From the NCBI RefSeq assembly GCF_016107655.1, contig NZ_JABASX010000001.1:62001-126000 (forward strand): a DNA stretch of 64,000 nucleotides, read 5' to 3'. A program made the translations under genes and the position numbers. The first letter of the stretch is position 1, and every line of letters begins with the position of its first letter. Of the stretch, positions 33,689-42,854 are shown one piece after another. Below the pieces are notes generated by a model. That model made no database searches and was not told the origin of the DNA. It saw only the letters and a program-made list of their open reading frames with translations. The DNA comes from Brevibacterium antiquum. Lineage in GTDB: Bacteria > Actinomycetota > Actinomycetes > Actinomycetales > Brevibacteriaceae.

Positions 33689-34606
33689 ATGGACGAGGTC
33701 GTCGATAGGAAAAACCCGCCACGTGGCGAAACACCGCCCGACCACTTCTACGGACGGGTGCTCAAACCGGCAGAGATGCTCGAGCACGCTCACTACTCAG
33801 CCGTCACGGACGTTGCCGAAGAGCTGCGGCCGTGGGTGAAGCGCTATTGGTCGGTGAACTGGGATCTGGCCGCTGACGAACGCTATCAGACGGCGACGGT
33901 TTCGGAGCCTACGATCAATCTCACTCTCGAATACGGTGACATCGGTCGAGCGAATACGAACGGTGCAGGAATCTGGCTGACCGGTCCGGTGACGGGACGT
34001 CGATTCGACGTCGGGCTCTTCGGCCGCGGCGGTGTCATCGGAGTCAATTTCCACCTCGGCGCCACTGTGGCCTTCGCGAACGAACCACCCGCGACGATTC
34101 GGGATACGACGGTGCCTGCTCGGGCCTGGTTCCCGGGCATCGACGGCGACCTGCCTGTCCACGATGACTTGGCTGTCGGTGATCGCCTGAAAACCGAGGA
34201 CGGCCTGGCCGCTGTCGTGAGCGCGATCGAGAGTTGGTTGCTGTCTTTTCGTCCGCAGATGACCGAGGGCTATGCCAGGTTCCGTCAGATCCTCGTCCTG
34301 CTCGATGACCCGACGATCATCAGCCTCGGCGATCTGGCGCTGCACAGCGGGACAAGCGAGCGTTCGCTGCAGCGACTGTTTCACGATCACTGCGGTGTCG
34401 GGGTCAAACAGATCCTGGTCCGGGCACGGATCAGGGACGCCATTGCCGCATTCGACCGGGGATGGGACGGAGCATTCGGTGAACTGGCTGCGGAGCTCGG
34501 GTGGTTCGACCAATCGCACTTCACTGCGGATTTCCACCGCGTCACCGGATACACGCCGACCGAATATCTCAGTGCTCACGAGAGGAGCGGCCAGCTACAG
34601 CAGTGA
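33689..34606 (+). CDS. AraC-family transcriptional regulator
   Basis: A 305-aa protein. The N-terminal part holds an AraC-type ligand domain (VAEELRPWVKRYWSVNWDL, VNFHLGATVAF). The C-terminal 100 residues form the paired-HTH DNA-binding domain: LGDLALHSGTSERSLQRLFHDH, then ELAAELGWFDQSHFTADFHR ending GYTPTEYL. It is divergent from the VOC gene, which it may regulate. Start at the first ATG; the effector is unknown. Confidence 0.92.
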   Translation: MDEVVDRKNPPRGETPPDHFYGRVLKPAEMLEHAHYSAVTDVAEELRPWVKRYWSVNWDLAADERYQTATVSEPTINLTLEYGDIGRANTNGAGIWLTGPVTGRRFDVGLFGRGGVIGVNFHLGATVAFANEPPATIRDTTVPARAWFPGIDGDLPVHDDLAVGDRLKTEDGLAAVVSAIESWLLSFRPQMTEGYARFRQILVLLDDPTIISLGDLALHSGTSERSLQRLFHDHCGVGVKQILVRARIRDAIAAFDRGWDGAFGELAAELGWFDQSHFTADFHRVTGYTPTEYLSAHERSGQLQQ

Positions 34607-34670
34607 AGCAGCCACAGCAGTGAAGCAGATTGGTGCGGAAAGGGCCGGGCGGAGCCGAGACCATCGCAGG

Positions 34671-36116
34671 TCAGCGTCGTTTGGCGATGCCGAATCCGGT
34701 GTAGCCGAGGATGATCGCGAAGGCGAAGCCGACATAGCAGAACACGGCCCACGGGGCGTAGTCGAGGACGGAGACGCCCAGAACTCCTGCCATGTACACG
34801 CCTGCTGATGACCATGGAATGAGTGGAACGACCACGGTGCCGGAATCTTCGAGTGTGCGCGAGAGGTTTTTGGCGTCGAGACCTCGGTCGGCGTAGGCCT
34901 TCTTGAACAGTTCGCCAGGGACGATGATCGACAGGTAAGAATTTCCGGTCACCACAGCCATCGTGAGGCAGGAAACCACGGTTGAGAGGACAAGATCTCC
35001 CGTACGCTTCACGAACTTCAGCAGAGACCGGATGATGGTCTCGAGAGCACCGGATCTGGACATGATGCCGGCGAAGGCGAAGGCACTGAACGCGATGAGG
35101 ATGACGCCGGTCATCGATGCCATGCCACCCTGTGAGACCAACTCGACGACCTGCGGGTCCAGATTCTTCAGGGTCGAGGACCCGACCTCGAGCATGTCCG
35201 GGGTGAACCCGTCGACGGTGGACGCGAAGATCGATTCGAGGCTGACCTTCTGGAAGATCGCAGCGAGGATACCGGCCACCAAAGACGACCCGATGATCGT
35301 CGGAAGTGTGGGCAGTTTGAGAATCGCTCCGCCGAGGACGATGAGCATCGGCAGGAGCAGGAGGACGTTGAAGGAGAAGAGACTGTCCAAGGTTCCCGTG
35401 ACGGCCGTGATCTGCTCCGAATCGGTCCCGCCGGACTGCTGGTTGATGCCGACGAACAGGTAGAGCGCCAGCGCCACGATGGTGGCCGGGATCGTGGTGT
35501 AGAGCATGTGCCGAATGTGTTCCCACAAGGTGGTGCCGGCAGCGATCGGAGCCAGGTTCGTCGTGTCCGACAGCGGTGAGAGTTTGTCGCCGAAGTAGGC
35601 ACCGGCGACGATGGCACCCGCAGTGGCCGCCAGCGGTGCGTCCAAGCCCGCCGCGATTCCCATCAGGGCGACTCCCACGGTTCCGGCCGAACCCCACGAT
35701 GTTCCGGTGATGACGGAGACGATCGCGGAGATGACGAAGGCGATGAGAACGATGAACTGTGCGCTGATGAGGCCCAGGCCGTAGTAGATCATCATCGGAA
35801 TGGTGCCGGCGATCATCCATGTGCCGATGAGGATGCCGATCGAGATGAGCACGAGCAGAGCCGGCATCGCGGTGTCGAGCTTCTCCCTGATCCCGAGGAG
35901 CATCTCCTCCCAGCTCAGCCCCATCCGCAGAGCCACCAGGCCGGCGATGATCGCGGAGAGGATCAGCAGCGGTTCGGGTGCGAGCCCGAGAACGCCGTAG
36001 CCCACCGCCAGCAGCACGAGCATTGCGGCCAGGGGGACCAGCGACCACCCCAGGGGCGGACGCTTCTCCTCCACATCGGTGGAGGTGGGAGTCGCCGTGT
36101 TCTGCTCGTGGCTCAT
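34671..36116 (-). CDS. nhaC: Na+/H+ antiporter NhaC family
   Basis: A 481-aa protein with about 11-12 helices and NhaC features: SAIVSVITGTSWGSAGTVGVAL, AGAIVAGAYFGDKLSPLSDTT (the conserved GDKxSPLSDTT motif), VTGNSYLSIIVPGELF and GTVVVPLIPWSSAGVYM. NhaC proteins exchange Na+ for H+, and some move organic anions or amino acids. It is the last gene of a minus-strand operon; its ATG overlaps the iadA stop (ATGA). This links it to isoaspartyl-dipeptide use, perhaps as exporter or exchanger of a released amino acid; that role is inference. Confidence 0.93.
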   Translation of the reverse strand: MSHEQNTATPTSTDVEEKRPPLGWSLVPLAAMLVLLAVGYGVLGLAPEPLLILSAIIAGLVALRMGLSWEEMLLGIREKLDTAMPALLVLISIGILIGTWMIAGTIPMMIYYGLGLISAQFIVLIAFVISAIVSVITGTSWGSAGTVGVALMGIAAGLDAPLAATAGAIVAGAYFGDKLSPLSDTTNLAPIAAGTTLWEHIRHMLYTTIPATIVALALYLFVGINQQSGGTDSEQITAVTGTLDSLFSFNVLLLLPMLIVLGGAILKLPTLPTIIGSSLVAGILAAIFQKVSLESIFASTVDGFTPDMLEVGSSTLKNLDPQVVELVSQGGMASMTGVILIAFSAFAFAGIMSRSGALETIIRSLLKFVKRTGDLVLSTVVSCLTMAVVTGNSYLSIIVPGELFKKAYADRGLDAKNLSRTLEDSGTVVVPLIPWSSAGVYMAGVLGVSVLDYAPWAVFCYVGFAFAIILGYTGFGIAKRR

Positions 36117-37255
36117 TCGAAGGTTCCTTGGATCTGCGGGGCGCCGCTGCGGACGCACTCTCGTCCTCGGGCAAAGGCGAGCTGAATGGTGTGGCTGTCA
36201 TCGGTGAGGAGGATGTCGGCATCTGCTCCGACGCGGAGGCGTCCCTTGTGCTCGAGGCCGAGGACATCTGCCGTATTGGAGGTAACGAGTGAGATTGCCT
36301 GAGACAGGTCGACACCAGGCAGGTCGGCACACGCCCACACCTGCTCGTACAGAGTCGTCTGCTTGGCAACATCCATGCCGATGAGCCGTCCGTCGGAGTC
36401 GAACTCCGGCAGGCTGCCGTTGGCATCGGAGGAGAGGGTGAGACGGCTGAGATCCCCGCCGAGGTCGATGTAGCGTTGCAGCGACCCGGTCGTTGTGGAC
36501 GAGGCCGTCATATCAACCATGGCGCCCTTGGCGGCCAGATCGACCGCGTCGGCCAGCAGTTCGGGGGACCGGGTGATGTGGGTGGCGTAGATGGCCTGGG
36601 GCGCGATCGGATATTCGTCGAGGAGCCGGTGCAGCGGGGCAAGTCGGGTCGAGTAGGGACCGACGTGGAAGTGAGTGATGCCGGCCTTGCCGGACAGCAG
36701 CCCACCGACATGCGACTGGCTGACGAGCTCGGCCAGAGCCTCGACGGTGGGTTGGAACGACCGCCGATCCGAGATCGCGACCTCTCCGACGCCGATGACC
36801 TTGTCGATGAGGACGACATCGTCGACGACAGCACCGGTCAGCGTCCGGGCCGGGACCTGGTAGCTGCCAGTATAGATATAGGTGGTGATGCCCTCGGTCT
36901 CGAGAGCTCGGGCCTTGGCGAGGAGATCGGCGTGGCTGCGGGTCACACCGTCGGTTCCCAGGCAACCGATGACGGTGGTGACTCCGGCGCTCACGATGTC
37001 GCTGATGCGGATCTCGGGAGTGCGGTTTGCGTACCCGCCTTCGCCCCCGCCGCCGGCGATATGGACATGCGGGTCGATGAAACCGGGAGTGGCCGTCAGC
37101 CCCTGGGCATCAATGACTGTGGCGTTGGGAAGACCCTGGAGCGCCTCGGCGGGCAGATCGCCGATGAAGGTGATCTGCTGCCCCTCGATGAGGATGTCCT
37201 GCTTCCCGAGCCGTTCCGGGGCGCAGATGTCTGCTCCGCGCAGCAATGTCACCAT
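36113..37255 (-). CDS. iadA: Isoaspartyl dipeptidase
   Basis: A 380-aa zinc amidohydrolase that hydrolyses beta-aspartyl (isoaspartyl) dipeptides from damaged proteins. Metal ligands are visible as His63-x-His65 in PGFIDPHVHIAGGG, then HFHVG, ATHIT and the catalytic Asp in LSSDANGSLP. At the place where E. coli IadA, as I recall it, has the carboxylated Lys, the sequence reads VIGVGEVAISD, so a Glu may bridge the metals. It is co-operonic with a dipeptide ABC transporter upstream (35-bp gap) and NhaC downstream. ATG start with AAGGAGAAG nearby. Confidence 0.95.
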   Translation of the reverse strand: MVTLLRGADICAPERLGKQDILIEGQQITFIGDLPAEALQGLPNATVIDAQGLTATPGFIDPHVHIAGGGGEGGYANRTPEIRISDIVSAGVTTVIGCLGTDGVTRSHADLLAKARALETEGITTYIYTGSYQVPARTLTGAVVDDVVLIDKVIGVGEVAISDRRSFQPTVEALAELVSQSHVGGLLSGKAGITHFHVGPYSTRLAPLHRLLDEYPIAPQAIYATHITRSPELLADAVDLAAKGAMVDMTASSTTTGSLQRYIDLGGDLSRLTLSSDANGSLPEFDSDGRLIGMDVAKQTTLYEQVWACADLPGVDLSQAISLVTSNTADVLGLEHKGRLRVGADADILLTDDSHTIQLAFARGRECVRSGAPQIQGTFE

Positions 37256-37290
37256 GATTCATCTTCTCCTTGCGACGCTTCTTGCCGCCG

Positions 37291-38106
37291 TTATCCGGGG
37301 ATGATCCCCTTGCCGTCGACCTTCGGGATGGCCGCGAGCAGTTTCTTCGTATAGGGATGCTGCGGGTCATTCCAGATCTGTTCTGTCGAACCGACCTCGA
37401 CAATGTTACCTGCCTCCATCACGGCCACACGGTCCGCGATGTCACGGACGACCGAGAGATCGTGGCTGATGAAGATCATGGACGCACCGGAGTCGATGGC
37501 CAGGTCCCTCATCATCCGCGCGATCCTGGCTTGGAGAAACGCATCCAGGGAGGCGATCGGCTCATCACCGACGAGCACCTTGGGGCCGGCAGCCAGTGCA
37601 CGCGCAATGGCGATGCGCTGCCGCTGTCCGCCCGAGAACGAATGCGAGAACCTCTGCGCAGCATCGACAGGCAGATCGACCGCTTCGAGGAGGGACTCCA
37701 CCGTCCAGTTGTGTTCCGGGTCGAGGGCAAGTGCGTCAGTGAGCTGATCCCTGATGCGTCTGCGCGGATTCAACGACGCGTAGGGGTTCTGAAAGACCAT
37801 CTGGACTCCCAGGAGATGCTCGGGCCGGCGAGCCAGGACCAAGGGCTTCACCGGGTGGGATTCGAAGGTGATGGTGCCGCCTGCGGTCTTCTCGAGTCCG
37901 CAGATGAGCTTGGCCAGCGTGGATTTCCCGCAACCGGATTCGCCCACGAGGCCAAGGACCTCCGAATGCCCCAGCTGCAGTGAGACGTTGCTGACGGCAC
38001 GGAATCGGCCGCCGCCATTGAGCTTGTATTCGCAGGAGACGTTCTCAAGTTCGAGCAGTGGAGCCTGGGAGGCACGAGGAGTGTCCTCGGTCGTCGTGGT
38101 TGTCAT
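37291..38106 (-). CDS. dppF: Dipeptide/oligopeptide ABC transporter ATP-binding protein (DppF-like)
   Basis: A 271-aa ABC ATPase: Walker A GESGCGKSTL, Q-loop QMVFQNPYASLNPRRRI, signature SFSGGQRQRIAIARAL, Walker B VLVGDEPIASLD and H-loop FISHDLSVV. It has the C-terminal QHPYTKKLLAAIPK segment typical of the oligopeptide group. The QNPYASLNPR motif and position after the first ATPase mark the DppF/OppF subunit. Start and stop overlap the neighbouring dppD by one base (TGATG). Confidence 0.95.
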   Translation of the reverse strand: MTTTTTEDTPRASQAPLLELENVSCEYKLNGGGRFRAVSNVSLQLGHSEVLGLVGESGCGKSTLAKLICGLEKTAGGTITFESHPVKPLVLARRPEHLLGVQMVFQNPYASLNPRRRIRDQLTDALALDPEHNWTVESLLEAVDLPVDAAQRFSHSFSGGQRQRIAIARALAAGPKVLVGDEPIASLDAFLQARIARMMRDLAIDSGASMIFISHDLSVVRDIADRVAVMEAGNIVEVGSTEQIWNDPQHPYTKKLLAAIPKVDGKGIIPG

Positions 38107-38897
38107 CAGCGTGAGACCTCCGCTCCGGGCAGTGATTCGATGAGCGATCTGGTGTACTCATGCTTCGGTGCGGTGATGACAGGTTCACGATCTCCGGTCT
38201 CGACCACCAACCCGTTCTTCATCACGACGATGGTGTCGGCCACCGAGGACAGCACACCGAAGTCGTGAGTCACGAGGAGGACGGCCAAGTTGAGGTCATC
38301 GCAGAGTTCGCGCAGCAGGCGTAGGATTCCGGCCTGCACAGTCACATCGAGGGCGGTGGTCGGTTCATCGGCGATGAGCACGTTCGGATCGCAGATGATC
38401 GCTGAGGCGAAGGCGATGCGCTGCAGCTGACCACCGGAGAACTGGTGCGGGTACTTCCCGATCGCTTCATCGGGGTGGGGGACGTGAGTGCGTTCGAGGA
38501 TGTGGACGGCGCGCTCGAGGGCGGCCTTCTTCGAGGCCTTCTTGTGATGCCGGTAGTGATCGGTCATCTGATCGCCGATGGTGAGCATGGGATGGAACGC
38601 CGAAGCTGGATCTTGGAAGACCATCGACAGCTGCACGCCGCGCAGGCGGTTGTGGACCTTGGCGGGCATCCCCACCAGCTCGGTGCCGTCGAAGTCGATG
38701 CTGCCGCTGAGTTGGGCACCGGCGGGGGAGAGGCCCATGATCGCCAGTCCGGTCTGCGTCTTGCCCGAACCGGAGGCACCGGCGACACCGGTGATCATTC
38801 CCGCCTCCAGATCGAACGAGACATTGCGCAGGATGTGCTTCTCCACCCTGCCCGTCCTCACCGACAGGTTGAGGTCTTGGATGCTGATCATGCTCAT
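38106..38897 (-). CDS. dppD: Dipeptide/oligopeptide ABC transporter ATP-binding protein (DppD-like)
   Basis: A 263-aa ABC ATPase: Walker A GASGSGKTQTGLA (Gln in place of the usual Ser/Thr after the second Thr), Q-loop MVFQDPASAFHPMLTIGDQM, signature QFSGGQLQRIAFASAI, Walker B VLIADEPTTALDVT and H-loop VTHDFGVL, with C-terminal HEYTRSLIESLPG. The QDPxxAFHPxxTIGDQ pattern is that of DppD/OppD. It overlaps the dppC stop (ATGA) and the dppF start. It powers uptake together with DppF. Confidence 0.95.
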   Translation of the reverse strand: MSMISIQDLNLSVRTGRVEKHILRNVSFDLEAGMITGVAGASGSGKTQTGLAIMGLSPAGAQLSGSIDFDGTELVGMPAKVHNRLRGVQLSMVFQDPASAFHPMLTIGDQMTDHYRHHKKASKKAALERAVHILERTHVPHPDEAIGKYPHQFSGGQLQRIAFASAIICDPNVLIADEPTTALDVTVQAGILRLLRELCDDLNLAVLLVTHDFGVLSSVADTIVVMKNGLVVETGDREPVITAPKHEYTRSLIESLPGAEVSR

Positions 38898-39835
38898 GAG
38901 GTGGTTTCTCCCACTTCCTGTGCGGTATGCGGGTCAAGGGAGTCGCGCAGGCTGTCTCCGATGAAGTTGAAGGCCATGACGATCGTGAGGATGCACAGGC
39001 CGGGGAAGAACGCGATCCACCAGGCGGCGAACTGCGAGACTCCCTCGCTGATCATGGCGCCCCAGTCCGGTGTCGGTGGGACGACGCCCAGGGACAGGAA
39101 CGAGAGACCGGCCATCGTGAGAATCGCCGAGCCCACATCGAGCGTGGCAAGAACCACGACAGGAGAGAGCACATTCGGTGAGATCTCCCGGATGAGGGAC
39201 TTTCCGGCGCTGAAGCCGAGGAGGCGTCCGGCGACGACGTATTCGCTGTTGCGTGCTGACATGACCAGCGATCTGGTGACGCGGGCGTATGAAGGCCAGG
39301 AGACGAGGAGGATGGCGATGATCGCGTTCTTCAGGCCGGGTCCCAGTGCTGCGGCGATGACCATAGCGAGGATGATCGTCGGGAAGGCGAAGACGAGGTC
39401 GGCGATGCGCATGATGATCTCGTCGACGGCTCGTCCGAAGTAGCCGGCGATCGCGCCGAGGACGGAACCGAGCACGGCCGAGCAGATGACGACGAAGACG
39501 GCTGCCGGCAGTGTGGTGCGTGCGGCCACGATGAGTCGCGACAGAACATCACGGCCCAAGGTGTCGGTGCCCAGGAGGTTTTCGCCTCCAGGAGCACTGA
39601 GCCGGGGGAAATCCTGTGCCAGCGGATTAAACGGTGCCAGAAGTGGTGCGAAGAGCGCCACGATCAGCCAGATGGTCAGGATGATGGCTCCGATGAAACC
39701 CAGCGGAGTGCGCAGTGCCTTTGGAAAGCGCAACTGCCACCGTTTGACACCGCGGTCGACAGGATTGCGATCTGCCGCCTCGGCGCTGGCGGATGTGGTG
39801 TGCGTCGGTGGCTGTTTGGGGGTCCCGATGCTCAT
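38894..39835 (-). CDS. dppC: Dipeptide ABC transporter permease (DppC-like)
   Basis: A 313-aa protein with six helices. It has the N-terminal PLGFIGAIILTIWLIVALFA and the GTDTLGRDVLSRLIVAART motif diagnostic of DppC/OppC. The EAA-type loop reads EYVVAGRLLGFSAGKSLIRE, followed by PDWGAMISEGVSQF near the end. The start is set at the ATG overlapping the dppB stop (ATGA); a much longer open frame upstream is the antisense-like continuation through dppB and is rejected. Confidence 0.95.
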   Translation of the reverse strand: MSIGTPKQPPTHTTSASAEAADRNPVDRGVKRWQLRFPKALRTPLGFIGAIILTIWLIVALFAPLLAPFNPLAQDFPRLSAPGGENLLGTDTLGRDVLSRLIVAARTTLPAAVFVVICSAVLGSVLGAIAGYFGRAVDEIIMRIADLVFAFPTIILAMVIAAALGPGLKNAIIAILLVSWPSYARVTRSLVMSARNSEYVVAGRLLGFSAGKSLIREISPNVLSPVVVLATLDVGSAILTMAGLSFLSLGVVPPTPDWGAMISEGVSQFAAWWIAFFPGLCILTIVMAFNFIGDSLRDSLDPHTAQEVGETTS

Positions 39836-40938
39836 CGCACCCTCACTCTCGGATCCACGAAGCCGTAGATCAGGTCGACGATGAAATTGACGATGATGTA
39901 GACGATGCCGATGACGAGTCCGACTCCCATGATGACGGGCAGGTCGAGTGTCGTCGCACCGCGGAAGGCGTACTGTCCCAGGCCGTTCCACGCGAACACC
40001 GTCTCTGTCAGGACTGCTCCGGACAGGAGCGAGCCGAAGGCAAGGCCGACGACTGTGATGATCGGGACGAGAGCACCGCGGAAGATGTACTTGAAGACGA
40101 CCGTGCGAGCCGGCAGTCCCTTTGCTCGGGCAGCGGTGACGTAGTCGAGTCGGATGATGTCGAGAACGCTTGAGCGGCTGAACCGGGTGAGCAGGCCGAT
40201 CGTGAACAGTGCCAGCACACACGAGGGCAGAATCAGATGCCCGAATGCGTTGATGAACGTCGACATCTGACCGGCCAGGAGAGAGTCGACGGTGTAGAGG
40301 CCGGTGACCCTCGGCGGTGGAGTGATCCACGGGTCAAGGCGCCCGGCACCGGGAACGACGCGGAGTTTGAAGAAGAAGACGTAGTAGCCGACCGCGGCGA
40401 TCCAGAATGTGGGTGCCGAGATGCCGATGAGGCTCAAGGCGCGGATGGCGTGATCGAGGATCGTGTTCTGCTTGAGCGCGCTGGCCAGTCCGAGCAGCAG
40501 GCCGATGATGACCGAGATCAGGATGGCGCCGATACCCAGCTCGATCGAGGCAGGGAAGACCTGGCCGATCGATTGGAGGACTGGTGTCCGGGTCTGGTTC
40601 GAGACACCCATATCGCCCTGGAGCAGGTTGCTCAGATACGTGAAGTACTGGACGATGAGCGGCTGGTCGAGCCCGAGGCGCTCGCGGGTCGCCGCAACGA
40701 TCGCGGGATCCGCGGCCGCCCGGTCGCCGAGGATGGCGGCGACCGGGTCGGTGGGGACCAAGTTCGTCAGCAGGAACGTCACGATGGTCACGCCCCAGAT
40801 GAGGAGAAGACTGATGCCTATCCGGATGAGGATGTAGCGCAGCAACGGAGGCAACAGAGGCGGTTTTATCCGCTGTGCCTCGTCGTTGCTCGGTGGGTGC
40901 GCGGTGGAGCTATCGGTGGTGCCGACCGACATTCTCAC
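39832..40938 (-). CDS. dppB: Dipeptide ABC transporter permease (DppB-like)
   Basis: A 368-aa protein with six helices: YILIRIGISLLLIWGVTIVTFLL-type N-terminus (the DppB/OppB hallmark TFLLTNLVPTDP), RLGLDQPLIVQYFTYL, the EAA-like loop DYVTAARAKGLPARTVVFKY and the C-terminal DLPVIMGVGLVIGIVYII. The N-terminus has an extra polar 35 residues. GTG at 40938 overlaps the dppA stop (GTGA), matching the overlaps elsewhere in the operon; ATG at 40932 is an alternative. Confidence 0.93.
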   Translation of the reverse strand: MRMSVGTTDSSTAHPPSNDEAQRIKPPLLPPLLRYILIRIGISLLLIWGVTIVTFLLTNLVPTDPVAAILGDRAAADPAIVAATRERLGLDQPLIVQYFTYLSNLLQGDMGVSNQTRTPVLQSIGQVFPASIELGIGAILISVIIGLLLGLASALKQNTILDHAIRALSLIGISAPTFWIAAVGYYVFFFKLRVVPGAGRLDPWITPPPRVTGLYTVDSLLAGQMSTFINAFGHLILPSCVLALFTIGLLTRFSRSSVLDIIRLDYVTAARAKGLPARTVVFKYIFRGALVPIITVVGLAFGSLLSGAVLTETVFAWNGLGQYAFRGATTLDLPVIMGVGLVIGIVYIIVNFIVDLIYGFVDPRVRVR

Positions 40939-42500
40939 TCAGCTTTCGCGAAGTCGAATGAGATGTCGGCGTTGGAGACGTACTTCGAGATGCTCGACCC
41001 CACTGCCACGGTGTTGACAGGCTGGACCAAAGGGATCCAGACAGCGGTGTCCGTGGTCGCCTTGTACAGCTTGGCGTAGGCGGCGTCACGGTCGCCGTCC
41101 TTGGCCTTCTCCGCTTCGGCTGCGAGCTTCTTCAGCTTCGGATCGGACTTCCAGTTGACGCGGTCGGCGACGCTGCCGCCGGGGATGAAGACGTTGTAGT
41201 TCGTGGGATCCGGGTAGTCCGCACCCCACGTACCGATGCCCATGGGCTGCTTGGCCGAGCGGAATCCGTCGAGCTGTGTCGAACTCGGTGCCGGTTTCAG
41301 TGCGAGGTTGATGCCGGCTTCTTTCAACTGAGCCTGCAGGGTCTCCGCCAGCTGAGCCAGGTCGACTCCGTTGACTGACTGGTCGCTGGGGTAGTGGAAG
41401 GGAATCTTCTCACCGTCGTAGCCGGCCTTCTTCAGCAGCTTCTTCGTCTGCGCAAGGTCCTTCTCTGGAGCGTCTTCCTTCGGCACGGCACCGACGAACT
41501 CATTGGGCACGAGGCTCGCCATGCGCTGCGACCCTTCTCCGGCGAGGTCGGTGAGCTTGGCGTAGTCGATGGCAGACATGACGGCCTTGCGGAAGTTCGG
41601 ATCGGCGGCAGGTCCGCCGAGCTTCTCGTCGGTGTTGTTGAAGATGTAGAGGCTGCGCGTCGAGGGCAGGCTCGCGATCTCACCCATGGAGTCATCGATC
41701 TGCTTCGCCTGTTCGGAGTTGAGGTCGTAGGCGACCTGCGCCTGGCCGGACTGGATGTCGGTCAGCTGGGTCTCTGCGGAGACGTTGCGCAGTACGACGC
41801 GTTTGTACTTCGGCTCCGGGCCGTTGTAGTGCTCGTTCGCCGTCAACACCACCTGACTGTCGGCATCATACTTTTCGACCTTGTACGGACCCGAGCCCTG
41901 CGAGTTCTCGTTGAGGAAGGCTTCGGCGCCGTCCTTCTCGTCGGTGGTGCCTTCATTCTCCTTCACGACCTTCGAGTTCACGATTCCGATCGAGGCGTTG
42001 GGGAGAATGTAGGGGAGCGCAGGATTGGGCTTCTTGCTGGTCAGCTCGACGGTCTCGTCGTCGACCTTCTTGATGGAGACACCGTCGAGGAAGAACGAAG
42101 GATTGCCCTTGATGCCTTTGAGCCGTTCAAAAGAGAATACGACGTCGTCCATGGTGACAGGATCGCCGTTGGAGAACTTCGCATCTTTCTGCTTGAGCTT
42201 CAGCGTCATCTTCTTGTTGTCATCGGACATCTCGAAGGAGCACAGGCCGTCGGTCGGCTTGGTCAGGTCGCCATCCTTGAATTCCAAGGCGGTCTGGTAG
42301 ATCGCAGTGTCGATCGTCGAGCCGGTGAATTCGAATTGTCGGTGGGGATCGATCGTCTTGAGGTTGAACGCGGTCTCAGCCACGATCGTGTCGCCGGCCT
42401 CGCCTCCTCCCTGGTCTCCTCCGCTGCACGCAGCCAGACCGAAGGTGAGAGCGAGAGCTGACCCGATTGCGAGCGCTCGGCGGGGGAGGCGGACCTTCAT
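40935..42500 (-). CDS. dppA: Peptide ABC transporter substrate-binding lipoprotein (DppA-like)
   Basis: A 521-aa lipoprotein: Arg-rich n-region, hydrophobic stretch and lipobox LAAC (Cys25), followed by a Gly-rich linker. The mature part is a family 5 solute-binding protein (VFSFERLKGIKG, YDLNSEQAKQIDD, FRKAVMSAIDYAKL, GTWGADYPDPTNY). It captures di- or oligopeptides outside the membrane. It is the first gene of the dpp-iadA-nhaC operon. ATG with AAGGAA seven bases upstream; an inverted repeat lies about 70 bp upstream. Confidence 0.95.
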   Translation of the reverse strand: MKVRLPRRALAIGSALALTFGLAACSGGDQGGGEAGDTIVAETAFNLKTIDPHRQFEFTGSTIDTAIYQTALEFKDGDLTKPTDGLCSFEMSDDNKKMTLKLKQKDAKFSNGDPVTMDDVVFSFERLKGIKGNPSFFLDGVSIKKVDDETVELTSKKPNPALPYILPNASIGIVNSKVVKENEGTTDEKDGAEAFLNENSQGSGPYKVEKYDADSQVVLTANEHYNGPEPKYKRVVLRNVSAETQLTDIQSGQAQVAYDLNSEQAKQIDDSMGEIASLPSTRSLYIFNNTDEKLGGPAADPNFRKAVMSAIDYAKLTDLAGEGSQRMASLVPNEFVGAVPKEDAPEKDLAQTKKLLKKAGYDGEKIPFHYPSDQSVNGVDLAQLAETLQAQLKEAGINLALKPAPSSTQLDGFRSAKQPMGIGTWGADYPDPTNYNVFIPGGSVADRVNWKSDPKLKKLAAEAEKAKDGDRDAAYAKLYKATTDTAVWIPLVQPVNTVAVGSSISKYVSNADISFDFAKAE

Positions 42501-42566
42501 GTGAGATTCCTTACGGTAGGTGTTGTAGCTCACACTAAATCCGAACCGGCCCCCGTTCAATCAGCC

Positions 42567-42600
42567 ATGCCACAACGCTGAGTGTTTTCTGCTGTGGCAT
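42567..42600 (-). promoter_or_regulatory. Inverted repeat upstream of dppA
   Basis: ATGCCACA (42567-42574) pairs with TGTGGCAT (42593-42600) across an AT-rich 18-base centre. It lies 67 bp before the dppA start, so it may be an operator or a hairpin that insulates the operon. Confidence 0.4.
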
Positions 42601-42680
42601 TCTGCCAATGTCTCACCAGGTGGGAGCCTTGACCCGAGGGCTCTCCAGGCAGACGTCGCGTCCCTGGGGCGGTGCCTGCG

Positions 42681-42750
42681 GCAACCGCTAGGCAGACGTG
42701 TATACGTGCGTCACTTGTGTTCGACATCCACACCTTTGGCTAGCGGTCGC
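42681..42750. repeat. Palindromic repeat element, copy 1
   Basis: A roughly 70-bp unit whose ends are inverted (CAACCGCTAGGC ... GGCTAGCGGT). The centre is GTGCGTCACTTGTG. It is the same element as copy 2 at 43411-43484 in the same orientation, with most positions identical. The pair brackets the mqo remnant. Confidence 0.85.
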
Positions 42751-42854
42751 AGCGTGCAGGCCCGGGAGAAGGGTTCGGCCCCGCCGAAGCGGGCCCGCAC
42801 GCCGTGCGTGCTGCGCAGTGTTGCATGGGGTTGGCCGCTGTTGCATGGAGTTGC

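Larger units (their letters stand above)
42501..42854. other. Upstream region of dppA and repeat-rich stretch
   Basis: 354 bp without an intact gene. It holds the inverted repeat ATGCCACA/TGTGGCAT, palindromic repeat copy 1, and degenerate 20-base repeats of the form GTTGCATGGRGTTG (about 42822-42870). Confidence 0.5.

Noticed and set aside
38894-40330. Extended form of the DppC permease (478 codons)
   Set aside because: The extra 165 codons overlap dppB in another frame; the ATG at 39835 gives the family's usual length and the ATGA overlap.
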